From NCBI GenBank assembly GCA_002007465.1, contig LNAC01000035.1, positions 6,995,695 through 7,059,694 on the forward strand: a stretch of 64,000 nucleotides of DNA, written 5' to 3'. Each line of letters begins with the position of its first letter. Positions within the stretch are counted from its first letter, which is position 1. The DNA comes from Ailurus styani (Eukaryota > Chordata > Mammalia > Carnivora > Ailuridae). A program made the translations under genes and the position numbers. Positions 31,590 to 41,945 of this stretch are shown piece after piece. The notes under the pieces are model-generated. The model was given only the letters and a program-made list of their open reading frames with translations. It made no database searches and was not told the origin of the DNA.

Positions 31590-31770
31590 GTAGACCACAA
31601 CGTGACACTGGGCAGCTCTGAATTCCTCTGACCTTCACTGGTAAGATGGACACTAATATTTACCTCCTTGGGTTGATTTCAAAATTAGATCAAGTAATTC
31701 ACGTAAAGGGCCTGGCATAGTTTTGGGCATGGAAAAGGTGTTCAGTTGACATTGGTTCTTTAGACCCATC
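31590..31770 (+). mobile_element. MIR SINE, sense
   Basis: 'CTGGTAAGATGGACACTAAT' at about 31639, 'TTGATTTCAAAATTAGATCA', 'AAAGGGCCTGGCATAGTTTT' and 'AAGGTGTTCAGTTGACATTG' follow MIR order. Confidence 0.75.
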
Positions 31771-32244
31771 CTTTTAGCTGTTTCTCAAGTATTGCTGAGT
31801 TCAGAGCTTTTCTACCAAAGAAGTAGAAGATGATGGGATGGGAGAGAGCAGGCATGGGGAGCAGGAGGGAAATCCATTCAGAGCCCAAACCATTCTTTGG
31901 GGAGACACAGAGAGAGAGGGAGGAAGGGAGGTAAGGAAAGAGGGTTTACGTAAGAATGGAAGAAAGAAAGGAAGGGAACAAGGCCAGGCTGGGCCAGGCC
32001 CTGTCCAGGGTGCTGAGGGAAAGGGGCAGGCAGGAAGGACCCTGCCCAGGGGCGTGCCAGGCTGGTAGTGGTGGTGGGAACGGAGTGGACAGACCTGCAT
32101 ACACGCATGGTTGGTGTGAGCCGGTGAGTGACGGGGAGGCAGGAGACACCCCGTCCATCACCCCACACAATCTCCTCTACGGATGCCTCCTTTGGGGTGT
32201 CCCCCTGCCGTCTCTCCAGCTTAGCCCTCAGTGGCATGCTGCCA
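31771..32244. other. Unassigned stretch, purine-rich part
   Basis: A purine-rich GGAAGG-type tract lies at about 31905-31980. No gene or repeat is otherwise recognised. Confidence 0.4.
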
Positions 32245-32440
32245 TCTTCAGGCTAGATTCCAAACCCTCACCATGATGCACCATCACCCAGATCAAGCCC
32301 TCGCTGGCCCCTCAGCCTCCTCTCCTGCTGCCTCTGGGGCAACAGGACCACTGAGCTGCCCCTGAAGTTCCATGTATACCCTTTCCTGTCTCTTCCACCT
32401 CAAACGCCCTTCCTCAATCCAACCCTTCAACATAGCGGAC
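32245..32440 (+). mobile_element. L2 fragment, sense
   Basis: 'CTTCAGGCTAGATTCCAAAC' at about 32247, 'CACCCAGATCAAGCCCTCGC' and 'CTTCCACCTCAAACGCCCTT' match L2 in the region where the consensus runs from 'aaagtccaaactcc' to the small-protein-like pyrimidine blocks. Confidence 0.55.
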
Positions 32441-32739
32441 TCTACAGAGTAAGAGTTCAAGAAAGAGAACCCCACTAGTCAGTAGTGGGGCCAAAGTCTC
32501 AACTAGAACACCTTCCTCTCAGACTGGGGGCTGGGGCTCCTCCCTCTGTGGTGCTCCCCCAGCAGCGGGATCACCGCCATTTATCACAAGTGGGTACTTT
32601 TCGGGTCCATCTTCTTGGCCGTGGCTCACTCCCCATTGCACCTGCTGCCTCTGGCTCTGAGCCTACTGAAGCAGGGGATCAAGAAAAGTGTGCCCACAAG
32701 GAGCACTGGTCAGGCTTTAGGACGAGTAGAGCAAGCACA
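32441..32739. other. Short unassigned stretch
   Basis: No gene or repeat recognised. Confidence 0.4.
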
Positions 32740-33490
32740 GGTTTGTCCTCACGGGGCTTCGAGTCAAGTGGGAAGACAAACGTTAATCAGATAACAGTGC
32801 TTCCTAACAATTTTAAGTGATGATAAAATTGATAGAAGAGAACAGATGAACAGATTCTGGGAGCCTGGGAAGTGAGCAGCAGGGGGACTGTATCTAGTCT
32901 TGGGAGCCCTTTGAGGGCATCCCGGGGATGTGACCTTTGAGGTCTGTAGGACGAGAGAAAAAGAAAGGAGGGGGCAGCAGAGGAACAGCATTCCAGGTGG
33001 AGGGAACTGTACTTCCCAGGCCTTGAGGGGCCATGATGCACTCCAGGAACTTAGGAAGGCCAATATGGCCGGGAGCAGGGAGAGCGCAGCCTGAGGGAGG
33101 AGTGTGGACCCAGCCTGTGGGACCTTGCAGGCCATGTCTGCCATTTGGTCTGGATTCTGAGTCCTCACCTTTGTGGGCAAGGCCTTGAGGTATGCCGGGA
33201 CCTTAATGGGAGCCGGAGCTGCCTTCGGATCTGACCTGAGGAGGCATTCACACCAGACTTCTGGGTGAGGCGGAGTTGGGGGGGGGGTCACCAGATGTGA
33301 AGCAAGCCCAGCTAGCAGCTGGAGGGATAGACAGCAGATCCAGCCCCGAGGAAAGGGGCTGGTGAGTGTCTGCAGGGTGTTAGGACTCAGACAAGCAGGC
33401 TGAAGTTTGGAGACTGTTTGCCCAAGCCAGAGACCAGAAGACGAATCAATTAGTCCAGAAAGGAAGACTGAGAGAGGCTGTGAGACAGGA
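32740..33490 (-). mobile_element. L2 LINE, antisense, about 750 bp
   Basis: In order: 'TCACGGGGCTTCGAGTCAAG', 'GGGATGTGACCTTTGAGGTC' at about 32923, 'GCATTCCAGGTGGAGGGAAC' at about 32988, 'GGCCAATATGGCCGGGAGCA' at about 33059, 'GACCTTGCAGGCCATGTCTG' at about 33120 and 'GTCCAGAAAGGAAGACTGAG'. This is L2 read backwards. The 265-aa minus-strand frame here is a shadow of this fossil plus the AC repeat. Confidence 0.9.
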
Positions 33491-33512
33491 AGAGGGATGG
33501 CCTGAGCCCTAC

Positions 33513-33515
<3 letters not shown>

Positions 33516-33563
<48 letters not shown>
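33516..33563. repeat. (AC)24 microsatellite
   Basis: 48 bp of uninterrupted AC, the longest pure dinucleotide repeat in the window. It begins just past the antisense L2. Confidence 0.98.
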
Positions 33564-33565
<2 letters not shown>

Positions 33566-34074
33566 TAAGCATCAGCGTATGTTCATGGGGCTTCTGGCTG
33601 AGAGAAACCCAGCCAGTCCATGATTTGGTGGCTTCGAGCCTGCAGAGCCAGCCTGGGATGCCCCGGACAGGAGGACAGGACTGTCCTGGGCCCAGATGGG
33701 ACTAGGGACTGGGACGCATCAGAAGCTGCCAGCCCATCCACCAGCTGGGGACTGACAAGCATCGCCCTGCTGACCAAGGCTCAGATGCAAGACCACACCC
33801 TGCCCTAACCAAAATGACTTTCATTTCTCTTCTTTGAACCCTCTACTATTGTTTTGTTTTGTTTTGTTTTTGGTGAGGACATAAAACATTATCACTATTA
33901 AATGAGGAAAAATCACAGCAGCTTCCACAATCTATCAAATCAGCCAACAGAAGAGAGAAGGGGCCAGTGCGGGGCAGACACGATTCACAGTGTCAGCAGG
34001 ACAGGCCTTGGCTGAACATCAAGGCCAAGATGGCCAAGCCTCACTCATGCTGAGCCAGCCCTGTTCAAGTCACC
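33564..34074. other. Unassigned stretch with (TTTTG)n
   Basis: A short TTTTG pentanucleotide run lies at about 33850-33870. Nothing else is recognised. Confidence 0.45.
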
Positions 34075-34250
34075 GAAGTGTATGAGCCTGTTCATCCTCC
34101 CAATGGCTTTATCATTCCCACTGTGAGGATGAGGAGCTTGAGGAAGAGAAAGGTTGGGTGACTTTCCCAAGGTCACACAGCTACAGAGGAAGGAGACAGG
34201 ATTGAAAGTGGGGAAGTCTGAGTCCAGCGCCTGGTCTCCTGACTGCACCA
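34075..34250 (-). mobile_element. MIR SINE, antisense
   Basis: 'TGTGAGGATGAGGAGCTTGA', 'AAGAGAAAGGTTGGGTGACT', 'TCCCAAGGTCACACAGCTAC' and 'AGGATTGAAAGTGGGGAAGT' give a clean antisense MIR. Confidence 0.92.
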
Positions 34251-34351
34251 GGTTCAGCGTCTCTGCAAGGTGCTGAGACAGGTGTCAAAGTTGGTGTTCA
34301 AGAAACACTCAGGTTTAAAGAGATAAGATTCTAATATCTGACATGTGAGTA

Positions 34352-34405
34352 CTTCTTTCATTTATCCTCAGAATATTTATTTAGCACCCACCGCAGGAAT
34401 TAATC
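34352..34405 (-). mobile_element. L2 3' tip, antisense
   Basis: 'TTCTTTCATTTATCCTCAGA' and 'ATATTTATTTAGCACCCACC' are the reverse complement of the L2 terminal tail. Confidence 0.6.
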
Positions 34406-34574
34406 AGAAGGAGAACCGGGGAAGAGGGCTCAGGAGAGGGAATGGCATATTCAAGACCAAGACAGAGCAGCACATCCAAGGAGCTGAAGAAACTCTGGGT
34501 GGCTGGCAAGGATCATTGCCCCGGGTTCAGTGCCCTCTAGCTCGCCTTCCCCAGATGCGTCCTCCTCCTCCTCA

Positions 34575-34820
34575 TTCCAGTAATCACAGCTAGCATCAAC
34601 TGCATGTTTAGGGCACACCAGGCACTGCATGAAGTTCCTTGCAAAGTTATCACCCTGACTCTTCTCAACACCCCTAGGCGGTGAGTACCCCTGCCATCTC
34701 TGTTCTACAGAGAAGGAGTGGAAGCACAGAGAGGTAAGTGCTTGTCCACAGCCACACAGCCTGCAGGCAGTGGAGTCAGGATCAACAGCAGTCATCCGAC
34801 CCTCCATCTTCACTGTCTGC
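34575..34820 (-). mobile_element. MIR SINE, near full length, antisense
   Basis: 'AATCACAGCTAGCATCAACT', 'GCACACCAGGCACTGCATGA', 'CTCTGTTCTACAGAGAAGGA', 'CACAGAGAGGTAAGTGCTTG' and 'ACAGCCACACAGCCTGCAGG' run through the element in reverse. Confidence 0.92.
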
Positions 34821-35487
34821 CCCACTGTCCCAGGTACATACCCTCTTCTAGGAGCTCCGGACCTGGTACCTGGTCCCGGCACAGGTGCGGCTCTAGGCAT
34901 CGGGCTGTCCCGCTCCCACCCCTCTGGCTAATTTGCTCCACCCTGCTCAGGTTCCCCCGCCTACCCCGTGCCCGTCCCTGCAGCTGAGATGACCAGGATG
35001 GCCATGTGGGGCAGGAGCCAAGGCCCCTCCCCGCTGCCCGGCTTCCCCTTCCTGGCCCCATGTCCGATGCAGGGATGGGGAGGGGTGGCTGGCGGTGCAG
35101 AGCGCAGGCTGGCCCATTTTGTTCCTTCCTTAACAGGTTTCCTATGGCATCTCGGAGTTAATGGGACAGAGATAAAGGAGGCATTCCAGCTTCCATCCAA
35201 AGCAGCTGTCACGCCAGGCCAGGGGCCCACTGAAAAACAGCCCTGCCCCCTCCCCACCATCATGGGTACAGGATCCAAGGGACCTGCGGGGCTCAGGGCT
35301 TGTGGAGCTCAGTTCCAGCCACCTGGAGCCCCAGTCTGTCTGAGAGAGAAAGCGCCCGGGAACAAGAGCCCCTTTCCTGGCTTTGTGCAGAGATTTCACT
35401 AGCAGAGCCTAAGTGTGCTTGAGGACAGGAAAGTGGGAGAGAGTAGGAGCCATTTTGTTGGGTTCCCTGGAAACGCCTGTGCCTGCT

Positions 35488-35521
<34 letters not shown>

Positions 35522-35584
35522 ACACTTTGGGGAGCCTGTGTGTCTGCTGATGGGTGCGTCTGAGGGTCTCAGGTCAGAAGCAGG
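34821..35584. other. Unique stretch, no gene seen
   Basis: Frames up to 144 aa on both strands overlap and show no domain. It contains the GT repeat at 35490-35519. Confidence 0.45.
35490..35519. repeat. (GT)15 microsatellite
   Basis: Uninterrupted GT over 30 bp. Confidence 0.98.
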
Positions 35585-35690
35585 GCTCTGGAGCCTGCCT
35601 GCCTCAGCTCAAAGCCCAGCCCTGTCACCTACTAGCTGTGTGACATTGGGCAAGTTCCTCAACCTCTCCGAACTTCAGTTTAGAACATCC
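35585..35690 (+). mobile_element. MIR 5' half, sense
   Basis: 'GCTCTGGAGCCTGCCTGCCT', 'CTACTAGCTGTGTGACATTG', 'GGCAAGTTCCTCAACCTCTC' and 'GAACTTCAGTTT' match the MIR consensus closely. Confidence 0.92.
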
Positions 35691-36409
35691 AGCTAGTGCT
35701 TTATTATTATTAATTGGGGTCTCTTGGTAGTCTGATGTGCCTGTGGGAATGTGGGTTCTGTGCCTGCTTTACGAATCTATAAGACTCCTGTCAGCAACTC
35801 AGTGGATGCCACATGTGACCAGAGCAGGGGAGAGCCTTCACTCTGGACCCTTTCCTGGCCAACACAGTAGACATCAGTGGCCAGACCCCTTGATGCTGGT
35901 CTGGGGGCTGACCCTCTTGGGAGGGCGTGCCTAGTTCTGGAATGAAGATACACATCCCAGACTGAGAAATTAGCCCTCCACTCAGACTGTCACACCTGAC
36001 ACTATCCTGGGCATCACCTAGGAGCCCTCTCTTACAGACGGGGAAACTGAGGCCTGGGGTTGTCGGTTTCTTCCTTGCTGTGTCGCAAGCAGGCTGCAGG
36101 AGGGGGTGGCTGTCAGTGTAAGTGTTGGCAGGCCTGCTTTGTTCCTCCTAATGCACTTCCTCACAGGTCAGCCTCCACAGGGAGGCAGTGGCTGGGCCAC
36201 GGGGGGTGGAGGCCTTCTGACGGACTCTGGAAAAACATAAAGCAGTTGACTCGTGGGCATCCCAAGCACCAGTTAGAAGGGAAAAACTCAGTCCAGGGTT
36301 GAATAGAGAGCAGGCACTCCATAAATGAGTTATTTATTTTCTTTGCCCTGGAATTCAAGGACCTATGCGTCCTCTGTCAGCCCCCACCCCGAGCCTCCAT
36401 CCATCCTCG
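35691..36409. other. Mostly unassigned; MIR core fragment
   Basis: A short antisense MIR core is probable at about 36000-36060 ('GACGGGGAAACTGAGGCCTG'). The remainder shows no gene or repeat. Confidence 0.45.
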
Positions 36410-36545
36410 CACCACCTCACATTTATGAGCTCCTGCTGAGGGCCGGGCTCAGGACCAAGTGAGTGAGGACCGCGTCACGGCCCCGGCTCTCTGAAGCTAC
36501 AGTCTAGTAGGGACAGTGGAATTCGTCAGAAAACCCTGCAAATAT
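36410..36545 (-). mobile_element. L2 3' end, antisense
   Basis: 'TTATGAGCTCCTGCTGAGGG', 'TGAAGCTACAGTCTAGTAGG' and 'GACAGTGGAATTCGTCAGAA' fit the reversed L2 end. Weak L2-like sequence may run on to about 36700. Confidence 0.65.
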
Positions 36546-36947
36546 CTGCAAACAAAGGAAGAGCGACCACTGTTCTCATTGCAGAAGAGGAAGTGAAGGA
36601 AGATGGAGGAGGAGAATCCAAGTCGGCCCTCCTGACCAAGTGCTGCCGGAACTCTCAGGAGAAGGCTGGGGCGGGGACTCCCAGGAGGAGGGACTGGCAC
36701 CTGCCCAGGCCAGGTGGCCCGAGGAGGCACAGCTCGCTTAAGAAGCTGAGCGAGGGCGGTGTGCCTGGAGCACAGGGAGAGTGGAGAGGTCATCTGGTGA
36801 TTGGACACAGATGGTGGCCCACGAGAGACACACTTCGTTAGGAGCGAGGACCACCTGCCGGGCCCGGGGTGCTGCATAGGCAGATGGGGTCGGGGCCGAT
36901 GGGGAGAGCAGGCCGTACCCATGCGCATGCGTGCCTGTCCTGGGCTG
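36546..36947. other. Unassigned stretch
   Basis: No gene or confident repeat; possibly decayed L2 at the start. Confidence 0.35.
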
Positions 36948-37170
36948 CTCCCCAGCTGCTTGCAGGCCTCTCTCCCAGCTGTTCGCAGCCCAGCCCTCCA
37001 GCTGCGTGCAGCCCTACCCACTTCCAAGCGGGCCACATCCTCAGGACTGCGCTGTCCCCACCCAGCTGTTCGCAGTCACCCTCCCAGCTGTTTAAGGCTT
37101 CCATGCTCCACTCTCTATCATCCCTCTCTAGCTGTCTGCAGCCACCGTCCCAATTATTTGCAATTTCCAA
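36948..37170. repeat. Degenerate ~22-bp tandem array with CAGCTG boxes
   Basis: Units of the type CTCCCAGCTGTTCGCAGCC recur with CAGCTG starting at 36953, 36976, 36999, 37063 and 37085, and TAGCTG at 37129. Spacings of 23, 23, 64, 22 and 44 are close to multiples of 22, so decayed units fill the gaps. CAGCTG is an E-box sequence bound by many bHLH proteins; function here is inference. Confidence 0.75.
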
Positions 37171-37209
37171 CCCCCTTTGGGCATCAGGTAAGGCTTGCTC
37201 AAGATTAGT

Positions 37210-37315
37210 TCCAACAACGACAGCAATGACCATGAGCCAATAATCGAGGGCCTGCTCTATGCTAGGGACCATGCCATGGCTTCTCTGGGTACTCTCCGAT
37301 GTGAGCTCACAGCCA
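37210..37315 (-). mobile_element. MIR 3' half, antisense
   Basis: 'CAATGACCATGAGCCAATAA', 'TCGAGGGCCTGCTCTATGCT' and 'AGGGACCATGCCATGGCTTC' correspond to the reversed MIR tail. Confidence 0.6.
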
Positions 37316-37384
37316 TACCCTCGCCTGTCCATCAGATCTTCCTGGTCTGCCTCCTATCCATTGGGTGCTGCAGGTGTGGGGGGG

Positions 37385-38490
37385 ACAGGGAGGCCCTGAG
37401 CACACGTGTCGCTGCTGTGCTGGAGCTCTCAGTCTCATCAAGGGGACAAGTGTCAATAAAGTAATGACAACAGTAAATGTGTCATCTCGAGACAGTTCCA
37501 TGAAGACAGCCAAGGTGTGTGAGTTGGACAGGTGATCAGAGTAGGGTACCCCGGGGGCATGAATCTGGAGCTGGGAGCTGAAGAAGGGGTACAATTCGAT
37601 TTGGCCACATGGGGCTGGGGAAGAAGGATGACAGGAGCCTCCGGGCAGTGCTGACAAATGGCCAGGGGGCAGGAGCACAGGCAATGAGGGTGGCCCTGAG
37701 GCCAGCGAGAGCCAGGCGACCTGCTCAGGCTGGTCGCAAGGCTCTGGGATTCTGGGAAGAATGGACTGCAGGAGGGCAAGAGGGAATGAGACAATGGTGA
37801 TGTGAAGAAGCTCTTGCAGTCACTTAGATAAGAGGCGAGGGGCCCTGGGACCAAGAGGTGGCAGGGGGCCGACATGAGAGACTGTGGGAGGCAGGCAGAG
37901 GGGACTGGCTGACGCACGGAGCAGAGCCCAGACGACTCGCAGCTTTCTGATCAGGCTCCTGGGTGATCAGTGTTTCTGTCCTCGGAATGGTGCGCACAGG
38001 AAGACGACCAGGGCCGTGGAAGGGGAAGCAGGAGGAGCTGGGGTATTTTCTAACCCCGACTCTATCCCAGCTCAGTACATGGCGTATGGTGGCCCTGAGC
38101 TCTTGCTTTAGAACTGAATAAAGGATGGACCAGTGAGGGGGCTCCAGTGATAAGCTGTCTGAGACCTGCCACGGGTGGAGGCAGTGTGTCCCTGGCAGAG
38201 GGAGCAGCAGGTGCCCGGGCACCTGGCGGGCACGGCACCCTCAAGGCACTGGAGGGGATGTAGTCTTGGGAGAACATCGGGCACACAGAGGGAGAAAGCC
38301 TCAGAAGGGGGAGGTAGGCAGGGCCTAGGCCATAAGACCTTGTGAATCCTGCACTGGGAGCAGAGCCACAGGACTCAGAACAAGGAAAGGCAGGGCCCAG
38401 AGGTCCTAAGAAGGACGCAATAAATGGGGGGGTGGGGAGAGGTCCGGAGGCAGGGGTCCTATTAGCAGGTCGCTGCAAAAATCCAGGCGA
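37385..38490 (-). mobile_element. L2 LINE, antisense, about 1.1 kb, probably two copies
   Basis: Antisense L2 words recur in order: 'GGAGCTCTCAGTCTCATCAA' at about 37422 and 'GGCCCTGAGGCCAGCGAGAG' at about 37691. A second series runs from 'CTGGCAGAGGGAGCAGCAGG' (38192) through 'GGCAGGGCCTAGGCCATAAG' (38317) to 'AAAAATCCAGGCGAGGCACG' (38477). The repeated order suggests two overlapping copies. Confidence 0.75.
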
Positions 38491-38504
38491 GGCACGGTCT
38501 TCTG

Positions 38505-38543
38505 TATACACATACACATAACGTGTATACACATACATATACA
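38505..38543. repeat. Short 19-20 bp tandem duplication
   Basis: GTATACACATACACATAAC is followed by GTATACACATACATATAC, two near-identical AT/CA-rich units. Confidence 0.7.
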
Positions 38544-38622
38544 ACGAGTATTTGTGAGCACTTAGCAGATGCCAAGAAGTTATTCGGGGCCTCACCCTGA
38601 GGGATGTGAATAATTCAGCTGG
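38544..38622 (-). mobile_element. MIR 3' tail, antisense
   Basis: 'GAGTATTTGTGAGCACTTAG' and 'CAGATGCCAAGAAGTTATTC' resemble the reversed MIR tail. Diverged. Confidence 0.5.
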
Positions 38623-39189
38623 TCTGATCATCTGTCTCTCCTCTCCCTGTCACCTCCCTCAGGATATCATCTCTCTCCTTGGGAACTTCTCCCTGTGGGA
38701 GGGTCTGGCCAGGACAGAAAGGAGAAGAAAGAGTTGGTGTGAACTCCTTGCTGAGTGGTCATGTAGAAGGTGATCTGGAAGAATGTGCAGATCTGCTTTG
38801 GGACCACGGCTGCCTCCTCTTGGGGACAAGCCCGGTCCCCAGAGTGTCCGCTATCTCAGCCCTTCTCTCCTGACAGCTGAAGGATGTCTCCATGGTCACG
38901 GCCGAAGGGAAGACTTGTGAAGCTGTGGTCGCAGGTGTTTTACCCCTGGATTGAACATGGAGCGGCCACCGTTCCTTCCCACATGCTTGGGACCAGGGAC
39001 CTTGCAGGGGAATGTCTCTGAAAAGGAGACAAAGGGATTGTCCAGGAAAACCTGTTTCTGCGCACTGTCCACCAGCCTGCCCCCTCATCGCCGTGGGCAG
39101 AGCACAGGCATTCCCATCACCGAGGGCAGACGGAGGGCCTGCCCCATCGCCAGGGCGCTGCGAAGCGCGGACATTATCTGGGCCCGCCA
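38623..39189. other. Unassigned stretch
   Basis: No gene or repeat recognised. Confidence 0.4.
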
Positions 39190-39285
39190 GGAGACCTGAC
39201 TCAGAATCTTGCAGAGCAGGGCCAGGGACTCTGCATTTTACAGGCTCCCGCCAGGATTCTGACTTCTACTAAGGCCACGCTTCTC
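39190..39285 (+). mobile_element. MER5A-like hAT-Charlie element, copy 1
   Basis: 'ACTCAGAATCTTGCAGAGCA', 'GGGACTCTGCATTTTACAGG' and 'CTCCCGCCAGGATTCTGACT' follow the second half of MER5A. It is immediately followed by another copy. Confidence 0.65.
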
Positions 39286-39430
39286 AAACAGCAGAGGAAT
39301 CACCGTGGATCTTACAAAGCACAGGTCCTGATGCACTCGGCTGGGTCTGGGCTGGGGCCCGAGATGCTGCATTTTAACAAGCTCCCGGGTGAGGCCGGGG
39401 CTCCCAGTTTGTAGACCACGCTCTGAGCTG
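39275..39430 (+). mobile_element. MER5A-like hAT-Charlie element, copy 2
   Basis: 'GCTTCTCAAACAGCAGAGGA', 'TCACCGTGGATCTTACAAAG', 'AGATGCTGCATTTTAACAAG' and 'CTCCCGGGTGAGGCCGGGGC' fit nearly full-length MER5A. Its ends show the inverted words 'CACGCTTCTCAA' and 'TGTAGACCACGC', diverged from typical hAT ends. Confidence 0.78.
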
Positions 39431-40109
39431 AAAGGCACTAAAGGCTGAAGCTTCCAGTTTCCAAACTTTTTTCCATTAAGGAAACAAGCCCGTCTCAAAA
39501 GCAACCTTGCACAGAACCCCAGTGTATGAAACAAGACGACATGAATATGGAAATATCGTACACGTACAAATGTATAAGGCTTGCCTGTTGTAAAACCGGT
39601 CCGTGAAAACAAGGCAGCTTTGATGAAGTCTGACGTTCAAGACTTCTGTTGCTATCGTACATGGACCTCAGCGTCCATCAGATTTGAACCAAGTACAGTC
39701 AAAGCTGCACCTGCCTGCGATGGGGGAGAGGCTTGCTCTGGCTGCCCCACTCTGTGTGGAGACTCCAAGCTCCGGACTGAGCCTTCCTTCCTTTCCTCTG
39801 CCCCACCCGTCCCTGCCAAGTAGCCGCAGCTAAATATAGCTGGCCACCTGGCTTTGGAGGAGAGGCACGGGTGAGCGGGAAGCTGCAAGGAACCATCGCT
39901 CATGCACACTGGAGTCCACAACGCCAGGCCCACTAATTAGTGGCTTGGCAGCTGGGGAGGACAGGAGGGACTATGGTGGGCCAGGGCCTGTGGCTGCCTG
40001 GGCTCCTCTGGAGGGAGGCAGGACCTAGAGTTGTCTGCAGGGCTTGGCAGGGACATGGGAGTGGCCCATCTGTTGGGAAGGCATGGGGCTGGCAGGAGGG
40101 GGCGTGTGG
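39431..40109. other. Unassigned stretch
   Basis: The first 170 bp (around 39465-39600) have an AT-rich, repeat-like look that I could not assign. No gene is supported. Confidence 0.4.
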
Positions 40110-40270
40110 GAGACACCAGCCCAGTGGAGCCGGAAGGACCCCAGTGCGAACCTTGACCCTGCCATTTCCTCACTGTGCCCTTCTGGGTAAGTCATTGGAC
40201 CTCTCTGGGCTTTTATAAAACAGAGATCCTCTGTACATCAGGGGGCATTAAGGGGATGCCATTTGTGACA
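40110..40270 (+). mobile_element. MIR SINE, sense
   Basis: 'ACCTTGACCCTGCCATTTCC', 'CTGGGTAAGTCATTGGACCT', 'CTCTGGGCTTTTATAAAACA' and 'GGGCATTAAGGGGATGCC' follow MIR order. Confidence 0.82.
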
Positions 40271-40904
40271 GCTGCAGCTCTGCAGGAGAACTCAGGCCCC
40301 TGTTTTTCCCCAGCGGGAGATCAAGGTTCTCAGGGCACTGCCCGGTCCAGTCCTGCGGATACAAAGCTCTGCTCTCTTTCCAGCATGCGGCCTCTGCAGC
40401 CTCTCTGCTTCCCCACCTTCAAGGAAGGCGGGGGCCTCAGCTCACTCACAGGCTGCCAGGTCACAGCCATCAACGTGGAAGGAATCACCCACTGACATGA
40501 GATCTGTGTCCCTGGGCCACCCTCAATCATCCCCAAACACCCCAGATGGAGATGCCCCACGATGTGTCTGACTGACCCCACCAGGGGCTCTGTGAGGGTA
40601 CATGTGGCACCTCGTCCAACTTGGCACTGTGCAGGACTCAGAATGACTGTGGCCACTTCTTCCTTCCCTCTTCATGTGCACGTGCCCGTTCATCTCTCTT
40701 CCCAGAGCCCTCGGCTCAGCCGATGCCCTGGGCTTCAAGCCTCAGACCCAGGCAGCATACCCTCCTTCCTCTGCTCAGCCGGGCCACGGCCTTCCTAGTC
40801 TCCCAAATGCTGCTTAAGGCTTGCCCTCTGCAGGCAGTCCTCCCTCCCTGGGGGGGAAGGGACAAGGGAAGGCCGGCACCACCCGGAGTTCTCACAACCC
40901 CAGA
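40271..40904. other. Unassigned stretch
   Basis: No recognised gene or repeat; overlapping frames on both strands look spurious. Confidence 0.4.
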
Positions 40905-41020
40905 AGGATGTACCTGTGTCACACCCATTTCACAGTTAAGGAAACAGAGGCTCAGGGCAGCAGGTCATCTTGTGATTGAGCAGGTAAACTGATCCAGCCC
41001 TCTAGTCCAGGACTGCTGAT
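40905..41020 (-). mobile_element. MIR SINE, antisense
   Basis: 'ACCCATTTCACAGTTAAGGA' and 'AACAGAGGCTCAGGGCAGCA' followed by 'TGATCCAGCCCTCTAGTCCA' give the reversed MIR core and 5' part. Confidence 0.8.
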
Positions 41021-41464
41021 TCTCAGTGCTCTCCCCAGGGCTGGCTGCCTCCCTGCTTCCCCGTTGGGCTGGGATCAGCCAGCCCCTCCACCCCAGTTCC
41101 TGGCACAACTGTTGGCCTCTCTCTGTGCTTTATTTGCTAACATCCTCTAGTCCCTGTAAGTCTGCTCTCCTGACTCCATCTCCTGGCCGCCATGCTCTCT
41201 CAGACAGGGCTCCTGACTGGCCCTTTTCTCCAAATAGAGCACCTGGAGCACAACCCAGGGCCCCCAGCATGGTGAACCAGCACTGACTCAAATGCTTCTC
41301 TCTCCCTCTGCCCTGCGACAAGGAAGGGGACATTCGGCACCTGACTCAGACACAGCGCAGTCAGTATAAGAAGAACATCCTACCAGGAGATGACAAAGGT
41401 TGCCCAGGGCAGTGTGTATGCAGGTCCCACGTGAGTGGGCTGGGCCATCAGAGCTAAGGGTGCC
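41021..41464. other. Unassigned stretch
   Basis: Pyrimidine-rich with no clear repeat; no gene seen. Confidence 0.4.
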
Positions 41465-41570
41465 CAGAGGCAGAGGGTTCCAGGAATGGGGTGGTCAGGG
41501 AAGGCTTCCTGGGAGAGGTGGGAGGATTCAATCCTGAAGTATCTGAAGGAGGGAAGAAAAGCAGGGTCCT
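41465..41570 (-). mobile_element. L2 fragment, antisense
   Basis: 'GGTCAGGGAAGGCTTCCTGG' at about 41492 followed by 'GAGAGGTGGGAGGATTCAAT' is the reversed L2 block in which 'ggccttccctgacc' occurs. Confidence 0.68.
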
Positions 41571-41764
41571 ACTCATGTATACATAAGGCCTGCAGGCGAT
41601 CTGCTGGGGCCTCAGGCTCCAGGCTGGGGACGGGAAGAAACTGGCATTGGCTGAGGGCATAGTGTGATGAGGGATCAGCCTCATGTCACAAATCCTCTGC
41701 CCAGAGGGGATGAGTTAATCAAGAAGTCAATGAATGCTCAGGCCTTTTGCCACGACAGGAGGCA
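41571..41764. other. Short unassigned stretch
   Basis: No gene or repeat recognised. Confidence 0.4.
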
Positions 41765-41945
41765 GTCTTCCGTGGTAGACTCTGGGACACGCACACCTGC
41801 ATGGGTTCAAGTCCGGTTCTGCCACTTCAGGACTCTAAGCCCGTGGGCAGGGACCTGTCAGACCCTCAGCTCCCTATCTGTAAAATGGGTAATCGTGATC
41901 CTTCATCCCCTGCATAAGCATCCTGAGAGAATTAGAGGACACCAT
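41765..41945 (+). mobile_element. MIR SINE, sense (of an inverted pair)
   Basis: 'GTAGACTCTGGGACACGCAC', 'CATGGGTTCAAGTCCGGTTC', 'CTATCTGTAAAATGGGTAAT' and 'GAGAGAATTAGAGGACACC' run in MIR order and end where an antisense MIR begins. Confidence 0.88.

Noticed and set aside
32764..33561. 265-aa minus-strand open frame, the longest in the window
   Set aside because: It lies on an antisense L2 fossil and starts in the (AC)24 tract, which gives the CVCVCV N-terminus; no protein family resemblance.
36840..37000. CpG island or promoter near the E-box array
   Set aside because: Only a few CpGs over a short span; it does not reach the length or density of a CpG island.
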